From NCBI GenBank assembly GCA_964490875.1, contig CAZBEF010000003.1, forward strand, positions 76,912 to 140,911: a stretch of 64,000 bases of DNA, given 5' to 3'. Position 1 is the first letter of the stretch, and each line of letters begins with the position of its first letter. Shown here piece after piece: positions 16,688-25,652 of this stretch. The notes beneath the pieces were generated by a model, which searched no databases, had not been told where the DNA came from, and worked only from the letters and a program-made list of their open reading frames with translations. The DNA is from CAYYYG01 sp964490875. GTDB lineage: Bacteria; Patescibacteriota; Microgenomatia; UBA1406; GWC2-37-13. The position numbers and the translations under genes are program-made.

Positions 16688-17341
16688 TCAGTTGGTTAAT
16701 ATATGAATCCGTGCATTGGTGAGATTCGCCGGAAACTTAAGCTGCGTCTTCATCTGTACTTTATACAGTTTGTTTCCCGCGCCGAGGCCAATAGAACCGG
16801 TAATCATAAGAGCAGATTTATTGCCGTCGGCAAAATAAAGCTCCGATCCACCGATAGTATAATTATCTGTACTATTATAGAGCCGCACCCACACGCCTTC
16901 ATTATGGTCGGGTACATACACGGCCGCTTCAAACGTAACCGATTTTATTGCCGAATACTGTCCGGCATCAATCATCGCCTGAGCGCCAGGCACATCGGTC
17001 CATGAATCGCTTGCAGTGGTGCCGGTGCCGAGCGGTATAAAAAACTCGCGCACAGTAGGAGGCTGAGTGGGCTGAGCTGTTTTCACAATTTGAGTCGGCG
17101 CGGTTGTGATCTTCTGCTGTGCAGAAGCGGTAGCGTTTTTAATAATGTTCAGACAGTTATTCGGACACATATTAGATGGAGGTGTCGGTTCTGCCTGGGG
17201 GGTGGGGCTTACTACGTAGGTGAATGCAGCAGACTTGTTTTTGTAAATAGCATCATACAGTCGTAGGTTTATGAAAAATAAATTCATAGCGATAAACGCT
17301 ACTGTGATGCTCATGAATATCCGCCATACAGGATGTCTCAT
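16688..17341 (-). CDS. Membrane-anchored extracellular protein with C-terminal beta-sandwich-like domain
   Basis: A 217-aa protein with one N-terminal TM (about 9-30), a Pro/Thr/Gln linker and a roughly 120-residue C-terminal domain rich in beta-strand-forming residues (REFFIPLGTGTTASD, AAVYVPDHNEGVWVRLYN, SELYFADGNKSALMITG). This resembles the small jelly-roll modules at the ends of surface proteins. No catalytic motif was seen. TATAAA lies 6 bases before the ATG on the minus strand. It starts next to the promoter region of the coiled-coil gene on the other strand. Confidence 0.65.
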   Translation of the reverse strand: MRHPVWRIFMSITVAFIAMNLFFINLRLYDAIYKNKSAAFTYVVSPTPQAEPTPPSNMCPNNCLNIIKNATASAQQKITTAPTQIVKTAQPTQPPTVREFFIPLGTGTTASDSWTDVPGAQAMIDAGQYSAIKSVTFEAAVYVPDHNEGVWVRLYNSTDNYTIGGSELYFADGNKSALMITGSIGLGAGNKLYKVQMKTQLKFPANLTNARIHILTN

Positions 17342-17478
17342 ATTTTATTTATACTAGATGAGTACTTTTTTTCAACACTACCATATGCTCCAGTTTATTA
17401 TGAAGCTCCTGTTTATTTTTCGAAAACATCAGCTAATTATTTAATAATCTGTGAAATCAACTTTTCAGAAGAAAATAC

Positions 17479-17523
17479 TTGTGGACTATACTCGATAGAC
17501 AAAATGCGAAGGGTATGTATACT
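17479..17523 (+). promoter_or_regulatory. Promoter of coiled-coil gene 1, duplicated at 19.2 kb
   Basis: TAGACA at 17496-17501, a 16-base spacer and TATACT at 17518-17523, with the start codon only 7 bases on. The block 17479-17503 upstream is repeated with one mismatch at 19203-19227 ahead of the paralogue, so promoter and gene were copied together. Confidence 0.7.
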
Positions 17524-17530
17524 TCTATGT

Positions 17531-17923
17531 ATGGCATTAACTGTGAAAGATATTGTTTTAATAAAAGAAGCACTCCAGCCGGAATTTGATAAAGTTAATC
17601 TGAGACTAAATAATGTTGAAAAAAGGATTGAACTAGTAGAAAAACGGCTTAATAATAGAATTGATCTTGTTAACAAAAGAATTGATCTTATTGAAACACA
17701 ACTTGGACAAAGGATCAATGATCTTTCAAATAAAATAGACCATATAGAAACAAGGCTTAACAGGAGATTTGATCTTGTTCATAAAAGAATAGATCTTCTC
17801 GAAATACGTTTAGAACAAAGGATTGAATTATCCGAAAAGAACATAATTGAGATAAGCGGCGATTTTCATACTGATCACGAAAAAAGGATCATAAGGTTGG
17901 AGAAAACAATACAGACTTCATAA
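17531..17923 (+). CDS. Coiled-coil protein 1 (paralogue of 19254-19487)
   Basis: 130 aa when started at MALTVKDIVLIKEALQPEF, which aligns with the start of the 77-aa paralogue. After this conserved N-terminal box the protein is one long heptad/hendecad coiled coil with repeated RIDLVNKRIDLIE-type units, ending in a conserved EKNIIE segment and RLEKT. No membrane segment. An upstream in-frame ATG at 17333 is rejected because the duplicated promoter sits between. Likely a scaffold or oligomerisation protein; function unknown. Confidence 0.8.
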   Translation: MALTVKDIVLIKEALQPEFDKVNLRLNNVEKRIELVEKRLNNRIDLVNKRIDLIETQLGQRINDLSNKIDHIETRLNRRFDLVHKRIDLLEIRLEQRIELSEKNIIEISGDFHTDHEKRIIRLEKTIQTS

Positions 17924-17946
17924 AATTCGTTATACTGTAAGTCTTT

Positions 17947-19191
17947 ATGCGAAAAGGAATTGCTACATTTACACTCGATTATGGAAAATGTCCGCCCTGG
18001 CTTTTTGAACGAATGGTGAAATTAGGCCGTGAAATCGTCTATATTCTTATCGATGAATATGGGCCGCATGAATTTGTCCGGAGGATTGGTGATCCGGTGT
18101 GGTTTCAATCTCTCGGCACCGTGCTGGCATTCGACTGGAATGCATCAGGTCTTACGACAATTCTAACTGCGGCGCTGAAAGAAGCAATAGAAGGACAGGA
18201 AAAAGATTTGGGAATTTTTATCTGCGGAGGAAAAGGCAAAACTTCACGCAAAACTCCAGATCAAATAGGGTATTGGGGAGAACAGCTTAACGCTTCACCT
18301 GTCACAATTAAAAAACTTGAGTACAGTTCACGGATGTCGGCCAAGGTAGACAGCGCGCTTGTTCAGGATAATTATCAGCTGTATCATCATGCATTCTTTT
18401 TTTCGTATGAAAATAATTCACATGTTGAAGAATCTAGTGGATCCTTCGCGGAGTTTATCCCGATAAAATCGGGACTCAAGAAGAAATCTGCTCCCAAGAT
18501 TACTTGGACCGTTGTTCAGCAGGGGATGAATAAAACATCCAAAACCGCTCGTCGTTATCACTGGCATGATGCAATGCAGGCGCCCACGGAATTCGTCAAC
18601 GAGCCGCATACCGGCATCGCATCTCAAACTCTGAATAATCCAACGCTCGATCTGACTTCTTCAAAAAGCCGTATAAACAGAGATGTTTCTTCGCAGCTTA
18701 TTCAGCAAGGTTACAATCACATTCACAAAGATCTTCAACTGTTGAATAAATACTTTTCACCAAATTCACAAATGGTCTCGTTATTTGATGCTGTCGACTC
18801 ATATACCATTCTTCAGCTAAACCGTGAAGATTTTAAACATCATGCGGTAGAAGCCGAAGATCTTACCAAAAGCGCATATCTCAAAAAAATTCTCAATAAA
18901 GTTACGGAGTTAAAACCAAAAACATACGAACAGCTTTTGGCAACAGAAGGAGTCGGCGCAAAAACTCTCCGTTCACTTGCCTTAGTCGCCGAAGTTATCT
19001 ACGGCGCAAAACCTTCTTACCAAGATCCGGCGCGCTATAGTTTTGCCCATGGCGGGAAGGATAAAATTCCGTATCCTGTTGACAAAGCAACGTATGATGA
19101 AACCATCGAAATGCTTTCAGAAGCGGTAAATAAATCGCGCATTTCTTCCGATGAAAAAAACAAAGCAATCAACCGCTTAAATGGAGAATAA
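17947..19191 (+). CDS. DUF763 family protein
   Basis: A 414-aa protein starting MRKGIATFTLDYGKCPPWLF, the diagnostic N-terminus of DUF763 (PF05559), a family of archaea and scattered bacteria with no proven function. A segment near residues 330-345 (LLATEGVGAKTLRSLALVAE) looks like a helix-hairpin-helix, suggesting nucleic-acid contact. It starts 23 bases after coiled-coil gene 1, with TATACT 10 bases before its ATG, and is followed by coiled-coil gene 2. The flanking paralogues suggest a functional unit (inference). Confidence 0.9.
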   Translation: MRKGIATFTLDYGKCPPWLFERMVKLGREIVYILIDEYGPHEFVRRIGDPVWFQSLGTVLAFDWNASGLTTILTAALKEAIEGQEKDLGIFICGGKGKTSRKTPDQIGYWGEQLNASPVTIKKLEYSSRMSAKVDSALVQDNYQLYHHAFFFSYENNSHVEESSGSFAEFIPIKSGLKKKSAPKITWTVVQQGMNKTSKTARRYHWHDAMQAPTEFVNEPHTGIASQTLNNPTLDLTSSKSRINRDVSSQLIQQGYNHIHKDLQLLNKYFSPNSQMVSLFDAVDSYTILQLNREDFKHHAVEAEDLTKSAYLKKILNKVTELKPKTYEQLLATEGVGAKTLRSLALVAEVIYGAKPSYQDPARYSFAHGGKDKIPYPVDKATYDETIEMLSEAVNKSRISSDEKNKAINRLNGE

Positions 19192-19202
19192 GACGAAAGT
19201 AT

Positions 19203-19247
19203 TTGTGGACTATAGTCGATAGACAAATTTTAAATTGTATGTATACT
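19203..19247 (+). promoter_or_regulatory. Promoter of coiled-coil gene 2
   Basis: TAGACA at 19220-19225, a 16-base spacer and TATACT at 19242-19247, 6 bases before the ATG. The upstream block 19203-19227 matches 17479-17503 at all but one position. Confidence 0.7.
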
Positions 19248-19253
19248 GCAAAT

Positions 19254-19487
19254 ATGGCACTTACCAATAAAGATATATCATTAATAAAAGAAGCGTTACA
19301 GCCTGAATTTACTAAGGTCAAAAGCGAATTGATCACTGAATTAAAAAAAGAATTAAATTTCCTTGGAGAAAGAATTGAACAAAGGATACAATTATCTGAA
19401 AAGAATATTATTGAGACTCAGGGTGAGTTGCATCAGAATCATGAAGTTCGGATTAGGAGATTAGAAAAAGTTACACATCTAAGCTAG
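19254..19487 (+). CDS. Coiled-coil protein 2 (short paralogue)
   Basis: A 77-aa protein beginning MALTNKDISLIKEALQPEF and ending with RIQLSEKNIIETQGELHQNH and RIRRLEK. It matches the first 20 and last 40 residues of coiled-coil protein 1 and lacks the internal repeats, so the two differ by repeat number. Its promoter region is also conserved with that gene. Confidence 0.8.
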   Translation: MALTNKDISLIKEALQPEFTKVKSELITELKKELNFLGERIEQRIQLSEKNIIETQGELHQNHEVRIRRLEKVTHLS

Positions 19488-19615
19488 TGAAACTATTACT
19501 TTTGATATCCGAAGACTAAAACCAAAAAAATAACTTCTTACAAAACTATTTCCTTCATCCAACTTTTTTTTCATACAAGCTCCGTATACTTTCACCATTA
19601 CCAATTATTTTCTAT

Positions 19616-19798
19616 ATGAACAAAGCAGATGAAATTCACAAAAAAATAAAAGAAGTGCGGGATATGGCAAAAGCACACGCCGAAGAAGCAACCGATCCGA
19701 AATGTGCTGCGTTATGCGAAACATCATACGAAGTTCTGGCAGGACTCGAAACTGCCTACGACCATTATCTTGCCAAGTCGGAAAAAGCCTGGCAATAA
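19616..19798 (+). CDS. Small helical protein, unknown
   Basis: A 60-aa acidic, helix-rich protein (MNKADEIHKKIKEVRDMAKA..., with a CAALCETSYEVL segment holding two Cys). There is no recognised family, signal or membrane segment. The composition is coding-like and the gene stands alone between a coiled-coil gene and a repeat-bearing intergenic region. Confidence 0.6.
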   Translation: MNKADEIHKKIKEVRDMAKAHAEEATDPKCAALCETSYEVLAGLETAYDHYLAKSEKAWQ

Positions 19799-19810
19799 TA
19801 TGTGGTTAAT

Positions 19811-19914
19811 GGATCCTATCGGTCTCCCGATCAAATGCATCGGGATCCCTCTAGGATGACAAGGGTAATAGAATGTCATGCTGGAGCGATGAGTGTACGG
19901 AGCGATAGCATCTT
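19811..19914. repeat. GTCAT-type intergenic palindromic repeat
   Basis: Contains a hairpin (GGATCCTATCGG...CGATCAAA...CGGGATCC), an inverted GATGAC end and GTCATGCTGG...AGCATCTT. This is the same style as repeats at 20522, 35959, 46414, 54772 and 63528. No coding potential. Confidence 0.6.
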
Positions 19915-19951
19915 TCGTAATAATTACGAATAGAACATTATTTTTAAAAGT

Positions 19952-20476
19952 ATGAAATCAATAATTTTTGGTCTGTTTAAAGAAAACAATGATGCCGAGA
20001 ATGCCATCGCTGAACTTCAGGCTCAGGGATTTGCCGAGGATATTTCAGTAGCCGTTAAAGATCCGAATGATAAAAAAGAAAGAGTGACTGTAGTAAAAAA
20101 TGATGCCACCGACGCTGCAGAAACCGGTGCGATGGTGGGCGGCGCGACCGGCGCAATTACTGCATTATTAACAGGTTTGTCCGCAGTGGTAATCCCTGGA
20201 ATTGGAGTTCTCATGGGTGGTCCGCTTGCGGTACTGCTTGGATTAACCGGCGGAGCATTGGGGGCGGTTACCGGTGGTCTTATCGGCGTACTGGTAAATG
20301 CCGGAATTCCCGACAATGTTGCAAAGTTGTATAGCGATCGGATTCATGCTGGTGAAATTTTAGTTGCTGTCAGTACCAACCAAAAGAAGTCTGCAGAAGT
20401 ACGAAAAGTTTTCATGAAGAATAATTCTGAAGATATTAATTATGTTGAAAATATTAAAACAAATCCGATATTGTAA
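19952..20476 (+). CDS. Glycine-rich membrane protein (general-stress GsiB/YflT-like)
   Basis: A 174-aa protein with an N-terminal alpha/beta domain (MKSIIFGLFKENNDAENAIA, AEDISVAVKD) and a central very Gly/Ala-rich hydrophobic stretch (about 55-118, GGATGAITALLTGLSAVV) that may form two membrane-inserted hairpins, then a short polar C-terminus with ILVAVST. This matches the arrangement of small general-stress/heat-induced YflT or DUF1269-type proteins. The role is unknown. Confidence 0.7.
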   Translation: MKSIIFGLFKENNDAENAIAELQAQGFAEDISVAVKDPNDKKERVTVVKNDATDAAETGAMVGGATGAITALLTGLSAVVIPGIGVLMGGPLAVLLGLTGGALGAVTGGLIGVLVNAGIPDNVAKLYSDRIHAGEILVAVSTNQKKSAEVRKVFMKNNSEDINYVENIKTNPIL

Positions 20477-20521
20477 ATTATTTGACGTCCTTACAAAGAA
20501 TAATATATATGTTGAGTATCC

Positions 20522-20643
20522 GTCATTCCCGCGAAAGCGGGCTATAGTCCCGCGTAGCGGGGAATCTATTAAATATTTCTTCGGGATAACACAATAAGTA
20601 GAAAGTCATGCTGGACCCGCCGACTAGGCGGGGATAGCATCTT
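20522..20643. repeat. Two adjacent GTCAT-type palindromic repeats
   Basis: GTCATTCCCGCGAAAGCGGG with a second hairpin and GGGGAATCTATT, then a copy running GTCATGCTGG to AGCATCTT enclosing a CCCGCC/GGCGGG stem. Non-coding. Fills the gap between two + strand genes. Confidence 0.65.
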
Positions 20644-20682
20644 ACTAGAAAAAGGTCATAACTCATGGTAATATGGGAGGAC

Positions 20683-21564
20683 ATGAAAGTTAAAAAGCTT
20701 CATATTATTTTAATTATTTCTGCATTTATTATTTTTTCTCTTAGTCTGGGAGTATTAATTTCTACGAGGACGAACAAAATACGCGCAACAATTTTTCCCA
20801 GTCCGACACCCACAGTTACCCCTGCTCCCACTATCACACCAACGCCTACCGCAACACCCACTCCAACGCTTACACCTACATTTACTCCCACACCGACTTT
20901 GCCCGCCGCAACCTCGGCGAAGGAGGGCGCTCATTTTTCAACATTGCCGCCCGGATCGTATCTGCCATCGGGTGAACAATGTGCAGCCCGGGTTCGCCGA
21001 AGTAATTGGGAACCGAGGCCGGAGAATAATGAACAGAATCATAGAATTCCATCAGCTGGCTCAGATTACTCAATAATAGACTGGGGGCCGAATTCTTTCG
21101 GCCAGAATGAAAAAGCAAATACTTTGCGTGTTAGAATCAATGGAAACTTCACTGGAACAACAGATGAAATTCTCCAGTGGGCGGCCTGCAAGTGGGGGAT
21201 AGATGAAGATATTGTCCGGGCACAGGCAGTTCAGGAAAGTTATTGGCGGATGTCGCAGCGGAGTGAGGGCGACGATGTTGTGGGGATTCTGCAAGTAAAA
21301 ATGTCAGTTCATCGCAATACCAATCCGGCGGCTGCAATCAGCACTGCGTTTAATGCTGATTATACGTATGGTTTCTGGCGGTCGTGTTATGAAGGGTATA
21401 TCGACTGGCTGAAGGCCGAAAAGCCAGAGTATGGCGCCGGCGATGTGTGGGGATGTTTGGGCCATTGGGGATCGGGGACCTGGTATAACGATGATGCGAA
21501 TACATATATTAATAATGTAAAGGCGCAGCTGAGTGCCCGCCGCTGGGCGCAGAGTGATTTTTAG
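20683..21564 (+). CDS. Secreted lysozyme/transglycosylase-like protein with PT linker
   Basis: About 293 aa from MKVKKLHIILI (an in-frame ATG at 20665 adds six residues). N-terminal anchor (about 5-27), a PTPTVTPAPT-type linker (about 40-75), a Cys residue and a C-terminal domain with WGIDEDIVRAQAVQESYW and GDDVVGILQVK. The ES dipeptide followed by GILQV is the SLT/goose-lysozyme catalytic signature. It probably cleaves peptidoglycan at or outside the membrane. The next transglycosylase gene follows closely. Confidence 0.8.
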   Translation: MKVKKLHIILIISAFIIFSLSLGVLISTRTNKIRATIFPSPTPTVTPAPTITPTPTATPTPTLTPTFTPTPTLPAATSAKEGAHFSTLPPGSYLPSGEQCAARVRRSNWEPRPENNEQNHRIPSAGSDYSIIDWGPNSFGQNEKANTLRVRINGNFTGTTDEILQWAACKWGIDEDIVRAQAVQESYWRMSQRSEGDDVVGILQVKMSVHRNTNPAAAISTAFNADYTYGFWRSCYEGYIDWLKAEKPEYGAGDVWGCLGHWGSGTWYNDDANTYINNVKAQLSARRWAQSDF

Positions 21565-21601
21565 TACTGTTTTTTTGAATTTTTTGCTGTTTAATGTAAG
21601 A

Positions 21602-22702
21602 ATGGCAGAAGGCGGCGAGGGTGTTCCACAACCAAAACAACCTGTAAAACCAGAAGAGAAAAAACCTAGAGTTATGTTAAATCGGAGACAATTTTTACAA
21701 GGCGTGAGTGCGTTGGCAGGTGATTTAGCATTGTCAGCAGTTGTCCCAGTAAGACCTCCTGAAAATAAACCCGGCTCAACGGAAGGAAAATTTCAACTTG
21801 GTGAATATGTTGAGCGGGATCCTATACCATTTCCCAAATGGGCAGTTCCTTCTTTTGAACCTCTATGGCCCTATATGGATGAAATAGGAAAAAATTTTGG
21901 TATTGATCCAAGAATCATCATGGGTTATATGGCGATGGAATCAAAAGGTAATATGTTCTCTGGTAGTTATAGAGGCGCAATCGGGGTAATGCAGATTATA
22001 CCAGGTCAATCTACTTCTGAGGGGTGGCATAATTATTTAATCCATGAGCCACGGTATCATAGTATTGTGGATAATTTAAGAAAAGTTGGTATTGAGATCG
22101 CTGATAAGGACTATAAACCTTATAAATTAGATTCAGACGAAACACTCACAAATCCTGATGGCACAACCATTGAAGGAATTAATAAATTGCGTTCACTGTT
22201 TAGCATTGTATTGGGAGCATATAAAATTGCAAGAGATCAGCGAAGTTATCATGAATTTTCTGATGCAGAACGAAATTTTTTAGCTCATTTACCTGATAAT
22301 CCTTATGACGTGCAAAACCTACCAGTATTTGAAAAAGTAAGTAAAGCTCAGAAAAAAATAATAGTATATTATTTAGGTGATTCCAACTCTCTATATACCG
22401 ATTCAATAATCGGGCATATGGCACCATATAATAATGATACTGCCACGAAATCAGTGCAGCCACTTTCTACAGAGTTAATGAATGTCTACAAAGGAACGCT
22501 GTATGCCGCAGGAAGAGAAAATGGTATGGATGGATCTTTTGAAGAAATAGTTAAGAGTCAGGCTGCGGTCGCGATGGCTCAAAATGCTCTCGTTAAAGCA
22601 CATCCGGAATGGAGAGCTCCTTTAATGATGATTCCAACTATTGATGATATGAAGGCAAAATGGAATAAAGTGCAGACAACGTATAATCTACTTGATAATT
22701 GA
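21602..22702 (+). CDS. Lytic-transglycosylase-like protein with Tat-like signal
   Basis: Started at MAEGGEGVPQP, 366 aa. Upstream in-frame ATGs lie inside the previous gene. Residues 25-48 (MLNRRQFLQGVSALAGDLAL) have the twin-arginine RRxFLxG motif and a hydrophobic core, suggesting Tat export; no tat gene is in the window. The SLT-like core is FGIDPRIIMGYMAMESKGN with GAIGVMQIIPG (catalytic Glu in MES). The long C-terminal half is helical and unassigned. Probably a cell-wall remodelling enzyme paired with the gene before it. Confidence 0.8.
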   Translation: MAEGGEGVPQPKQPVKPEEKKPRVMLNRRQFLQGVSALAGDLALSAVVPVRPPENKPGSTEGKFQLGEYVERDPIPFPKWAVPSFEPLWPYMDEIGKNFGIDPRIIMGYMAMESKGNMFSGSYRGAIGVMQIIPGQSTSEGWHNYLIHEPRYHSIVDNLRKVGIEIADKDYKPYKLDSDETLTNPDGTTIEGINKLRSLFSIVLGAYKIARDQRSYHEFSDAERNFLAHLPDNPYDVQNLPVFEKVSKAQKKIIVYYLGDSNSLYTDSIIGHMAPYNNDTATKSVQPLSTELMNVYKGTLYAAGRENGMDGSFEEIVKSQAAVAMAQNALVKAHPEWRAPLMMIPTIDDMKAKWNKVQTTYNLLDN

Positions 22703-22714
22703 TCAAATAAACCT

Positions 22715-23515
22715 TTATCCTAACTTCTGAAGAAACGATTTCAGCAGGGCAGGGTGCACGGCAAAAAATGGATATTTCTTAAATTTATCAGCAATATCAA
22801 CCTCACGAATTCTTCCGTTTAAATCGTATACTTCGCCGCCGCTTTCGCGTATTATGGTAAGCCCGGCAGCAATATCCCATATTTTAGACTGGCCGTACAA
22901 AATCGCACTGCATTTATTATCGGCGAATAAACACATATCTACAGCCGAAGCTCCATACACGCGAATATTTTTAAAATGTTCAATCAACCGGTCGCACTGT
23001 GCCAGAATCTGCGGCCGAATTTTTTCATCCGTAGTTATGTTGGTAAGCAAAAATCCTGTTTTTATATCATTCGGTTCTACCTTCAGCTTTGTCTTCTTAT
23101 TTTTCTTAATTTTGAATGCACCTTTTCCTTTCTCACCATAATATAGCTCGTCTGTTGTCGGCCGGTAAATTAAACCTGCAAATGGTCTGCCTTCTTTAAA
23201 ACAGGCTATAGAAACGCCAAAATAATCAATCCGCGAAGAAAAGTTGCTCGTGCCGTCCAAGGGATCAATAATAAATGTATATTTTTTTATTTCATTGCTG
23301 CCTTCTTCACCGATAAAGCCAATATCTGTTTTATCTATGCCATACTTTTCTGCCTCTCCTTTAATCGTCTTCATGATAACTTCCTGAGCTTCGACATCGG
23401 CCTGGGTAACAATATCATGATGAGAAGTTTTCTGTTTTATCGATAATTCTTTTTCAAAATATTTCAGAAGAATGTTTCCTGCTTCCAATGCCGATTTATG
23501 AAGAATGTCAAACAT
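22715..23515 (-). CDS. Inositol monophosphatase family phosphatase
   Basis: A 266-aa Mg2+-dependent sugar phosphatase of the IMPase/SuhB/HisN fold. It carries the metal-binding motif FIIDPLDGTSNF, an upstream Glu pair in IGEEGS and the late Asp in KIWDIAAGLTIIRESGG. Substrates of the family include inositol phosphate, histidinol phosphate and 3'-phosphoadenosine 5'-phosphate; which applies is not decided by sequence. TATAAT at 23522-23527 lies 6 bases before the ATG. Confidence 0.95.
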   Translation of the reverse strand: MFDILHKSALEAGNILLKYFEKELSIKQKTSHHDIVTQADVEAQEVIMKTIKGEAEKYGIDKTDIGFIGEEGSNEIKKYTFIIDPLDGTSNFSSRIDYFGVSIACFKEGRPFAGLIYRPTTDELYYGEKGKGAFKIKKNKKTKLKVEPNDIKTGFLLTNITTDEKIRPQILAQCDRLIEHFKNIRVYGASAVDMCLFADNKCSAILYGQSKIWDIAAGLTIIRESGGEVYDLNGRIREVDIADKFKKYPFFAVHPALLKSFLQKLG

Positions 23516-23664
23516 GTTGTAATTATACCTGAAGTTTACTGTCAGACTTGACTATTTTTTGAATAGGTATACACTAAAAGCGAATACTTGCCGGAGCTTT
23601 GCAATGTGTAAATCTGTGATCGGGATGGTATAATATGATAGTATCATACACTTTAAATTCGTGT

Positions 23665-25056
23665 ATGTCATTCCATCTTATGTCAGCAAGAGCAGAAGGT
23701 GTTTTAATCGGTAGAAATAATGCTTCTTTATTATCTACAAATAATAGAGAAGCTAGTCATAATGGACTAAATGGTATCGGAAATCAGCGGCATGAAGCAA
23801 CCCAAGGAATAACAATTTTTTCCCGTTCGAATATAATACTAGAAAGGCATATTGAGGAACATCAATATCATGAAGAAGATCTTACTCGCACCTATAGCCA
23901 ATCCCTTCGTAACCGATTTACTATACCAATAGAAAAAGAGCAGCCGACGATTGAGAATATAAAAAAAGAAACAGGAGTTGCATATATGGTACCGGGTGCT
24001 GATCCAGATATAATTTCTTATGCTGGACCAGAAGGTCAGAATGTTTTTCAGATGAATATTACCTGCGAGCTTCCTCCAAATCCAGACACAAGAACGATCT
24101 TCTATCCCGGCGGTTCTGTTCTACGCCCGAGGACGGATAATCGGCCTAAAAATGTTGTAGTAGCTTTTACTGCAGATTCCATAGACAAGTTGCCTGAAAG
24201 TGATCCCAGAGTAATATTCGAGCTGAATAAAGACACCGCATTAAAAGATCTAAAAGGAGGAGTATATCAATATGAAATGTGGGCATCAAAACTTAAATAC
24301 GATGTTGGGCTCAATAAATATTTAATGTATACGACTGCCGAGCTTAGACCTTTTCCGGCCGGTAATTATTCTCATCGTCCCATTGTTTATACTGCTGATT
24401 CACCACGCGGCCCATTTAATCCCGCTGGTTTAGTAGGGGACAACCATTGGGGTATTGATTTTAATACTGCAGAAGGAGTTGGATTCTGGTCAGGTTGGCT
24501 TAACGGCACCGATGGTTTCCAAGTCATAAAAGCCGCACGTATGGATAGTCCGACTACAATGTCATATCAAAAACCGAATATTTTAACACCGCCGCTTCAA
24601 CCGAGAGAAGTTCCCAGACAATTACCTATTGTCGTTAATGAAGGTCCCCAGCCGTTTTATAAGGAAAATGGCGATTTTGGTGCATTATTTGTCACTAAGG
24701 GAAAAAGCTGGGAGGGAATAGGGGAGTTTGCATACCGCCAATGGGTAATGCCTTTTAACGGTAAGCCGGGAAGTGATATATCAGATCCCTCTTTATATGG
24801 TAAACCGTATCCACTTACTCAATACCCTATAGGAATGGGACATGGAAAAGCTGATGCTGTACTAAAAAAATATTTTTCTCATGCTTTTTATGAACCATGG
24901 GGATATGGATGGCATACTCGATGGATTACAAGTACTGATATTGCTTTTGATGAATTAGGATTGCCACATCTGCAAAATTTTAATGAAGAGGCGATCTTAA
25001 AATATCGAGCTGGTCTTATACCTAAGGTTCAAAATTATCGAAGAAAAGCTGCATAA
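23665..25056 (+). CDS. GH43-like five-bladed beta-propeller protein
   Basis: About 463 aa. A TATAAT box at 23629-23634 abuts the upstream ATG at 23635, so translation probably begins at 23665 (or 23680). The order of motifs matches GH43-type propellers: MWASKLKYDVGLNKYLMYTT, ADSPRGPFNPAG, HWGIDFNTAEGVGFWSGW and NEGPQPFYKENGDFGALF. A signal peptide is not clear (MSFHLMSARAEG is weak). It probably binds or cleaves a glycan. Family membership is inferred from motif spacing. The gene uses AGA/ATA codons more than its neighbours. Confidence 0.6.
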   Translation: MSFHLMSARAEGVLIGRNNASLLSTNNREASHNGLNGIGNQRHEATQGITIFSRSNIILERHIEEHQYHEEDLTRTYSQSLRNRFTIPIEKEQPTIENIKKETGVAYMVPGADPDIISYAGPEGQNVFQMNITCELPPNPDTRTIFYPGGSVLRPRTDNRPKNVVVAFTADSIDKLPESDPRVIFELNKDTALKDLKGGVYQYEMWASKLKYDVGLNKYLMYTTAELRPFPAGNYSHRPIVYTADSPRGPFNPAGLVGDNHWGIDFNTAEGVGFWSGWLNGTDGFQVIKAARMDSPTTMSYQKPNILTPPLQPREVPRQLPIVVNEGPQPFYKENGDFGALFVTKGKSWEGIGEFAYRQWVMPFNGKPGSDISDPSLYGKPYPLTQYPIGMGHGKADAVLKKYFSHAFYEPWGYGWHTRWITSTDIAFDELGLPHLQNFNEEAILKYRAGLIPKVQNYRRKAA

Positions 25057-25156
25057 TATTTAACAAAATTCTTCTTACATTCTTCTGTCAAAATTATCAT
25101 CCGCAGTTTACAACTCTTCACCATACTGACTTTATATTAAAAATTATTTTATTTCT

Positions 25157-25633
25157 ATGATTATTTCCAGCCCCGCATTTATAAACAATGGAACATTACC
25201 CGATAAATACACAGCTATTGGAGAAAACATCAATCCGCCGCTCATTTTTGAACACGTCCCGCCAGGCACTAAAAGTCTCGTGTTATTTTTCCAGGACCGC
25301 GATGCCGAGCCGCGGGCATTTACTCACTGGCTGGTTTTTAATATTTCACCCGAAATAAGACTTCTTGAAGAAAACTCAATTCCGGAAAAGGCAACAGTCG
25401 GAAAGGCAGGCAACAGAAAAAGCAAATACCAAGGGCCCAACCCAAAAGAGTTTGCTGGTGAACATCAAAGCATTTTTACAGTATACGCGCTCGACACAGA
25501 GCTCAAACTTTCCTCTCGCGCCGATACTTCGAAGATTGTCGAAGAAATGACAGAACATGTTATAGACCGTGCTGAGCTTATATGCGACGTCTATGGGTAT
25601 CAGAATATTGGAATGTCTGCCGGCGGCCCATAG
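25157..25633 (+). CDS. YbhB/YbcL family PEBP protein
   Basis: A 158-aa phosphatidylethanolamine-binding-protein fold. It shows INPPLIFEHVPPGTKSL, FQDRDAEPRAFTHWLVFNI (the DPDxP-like and HW motifs) and FTVYALDTEL. Function in bacteria is unclear. It lies 19 bases upstream of the phosphatase gene and probably forms a short same-strand cluster with it and hpt. Confidence 0.95.
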   Translation: MIISSPAFINNGTLPDKYTAIGENINPPLIFEHVPPGTKSLVLFFQDRDAEPRAFTHWLVFNISPEIRLLEENSIPEKATVGKAGNRKSKYQGPNPKEFAGEHQSIFTVYALDTELKLSSRADTSKIVEEMTEHVIDRAELICDVYGYQNIGMSAGGP

Positions 25634-25652
25634 GTTGTAGTAAAATATAGGA

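Noticed and set aside
23635..23664. ATG at 23635 as start of the GH43-like gene
   Set aside because: A TATAAT box directly abuts it, so transcription would begin downstream.
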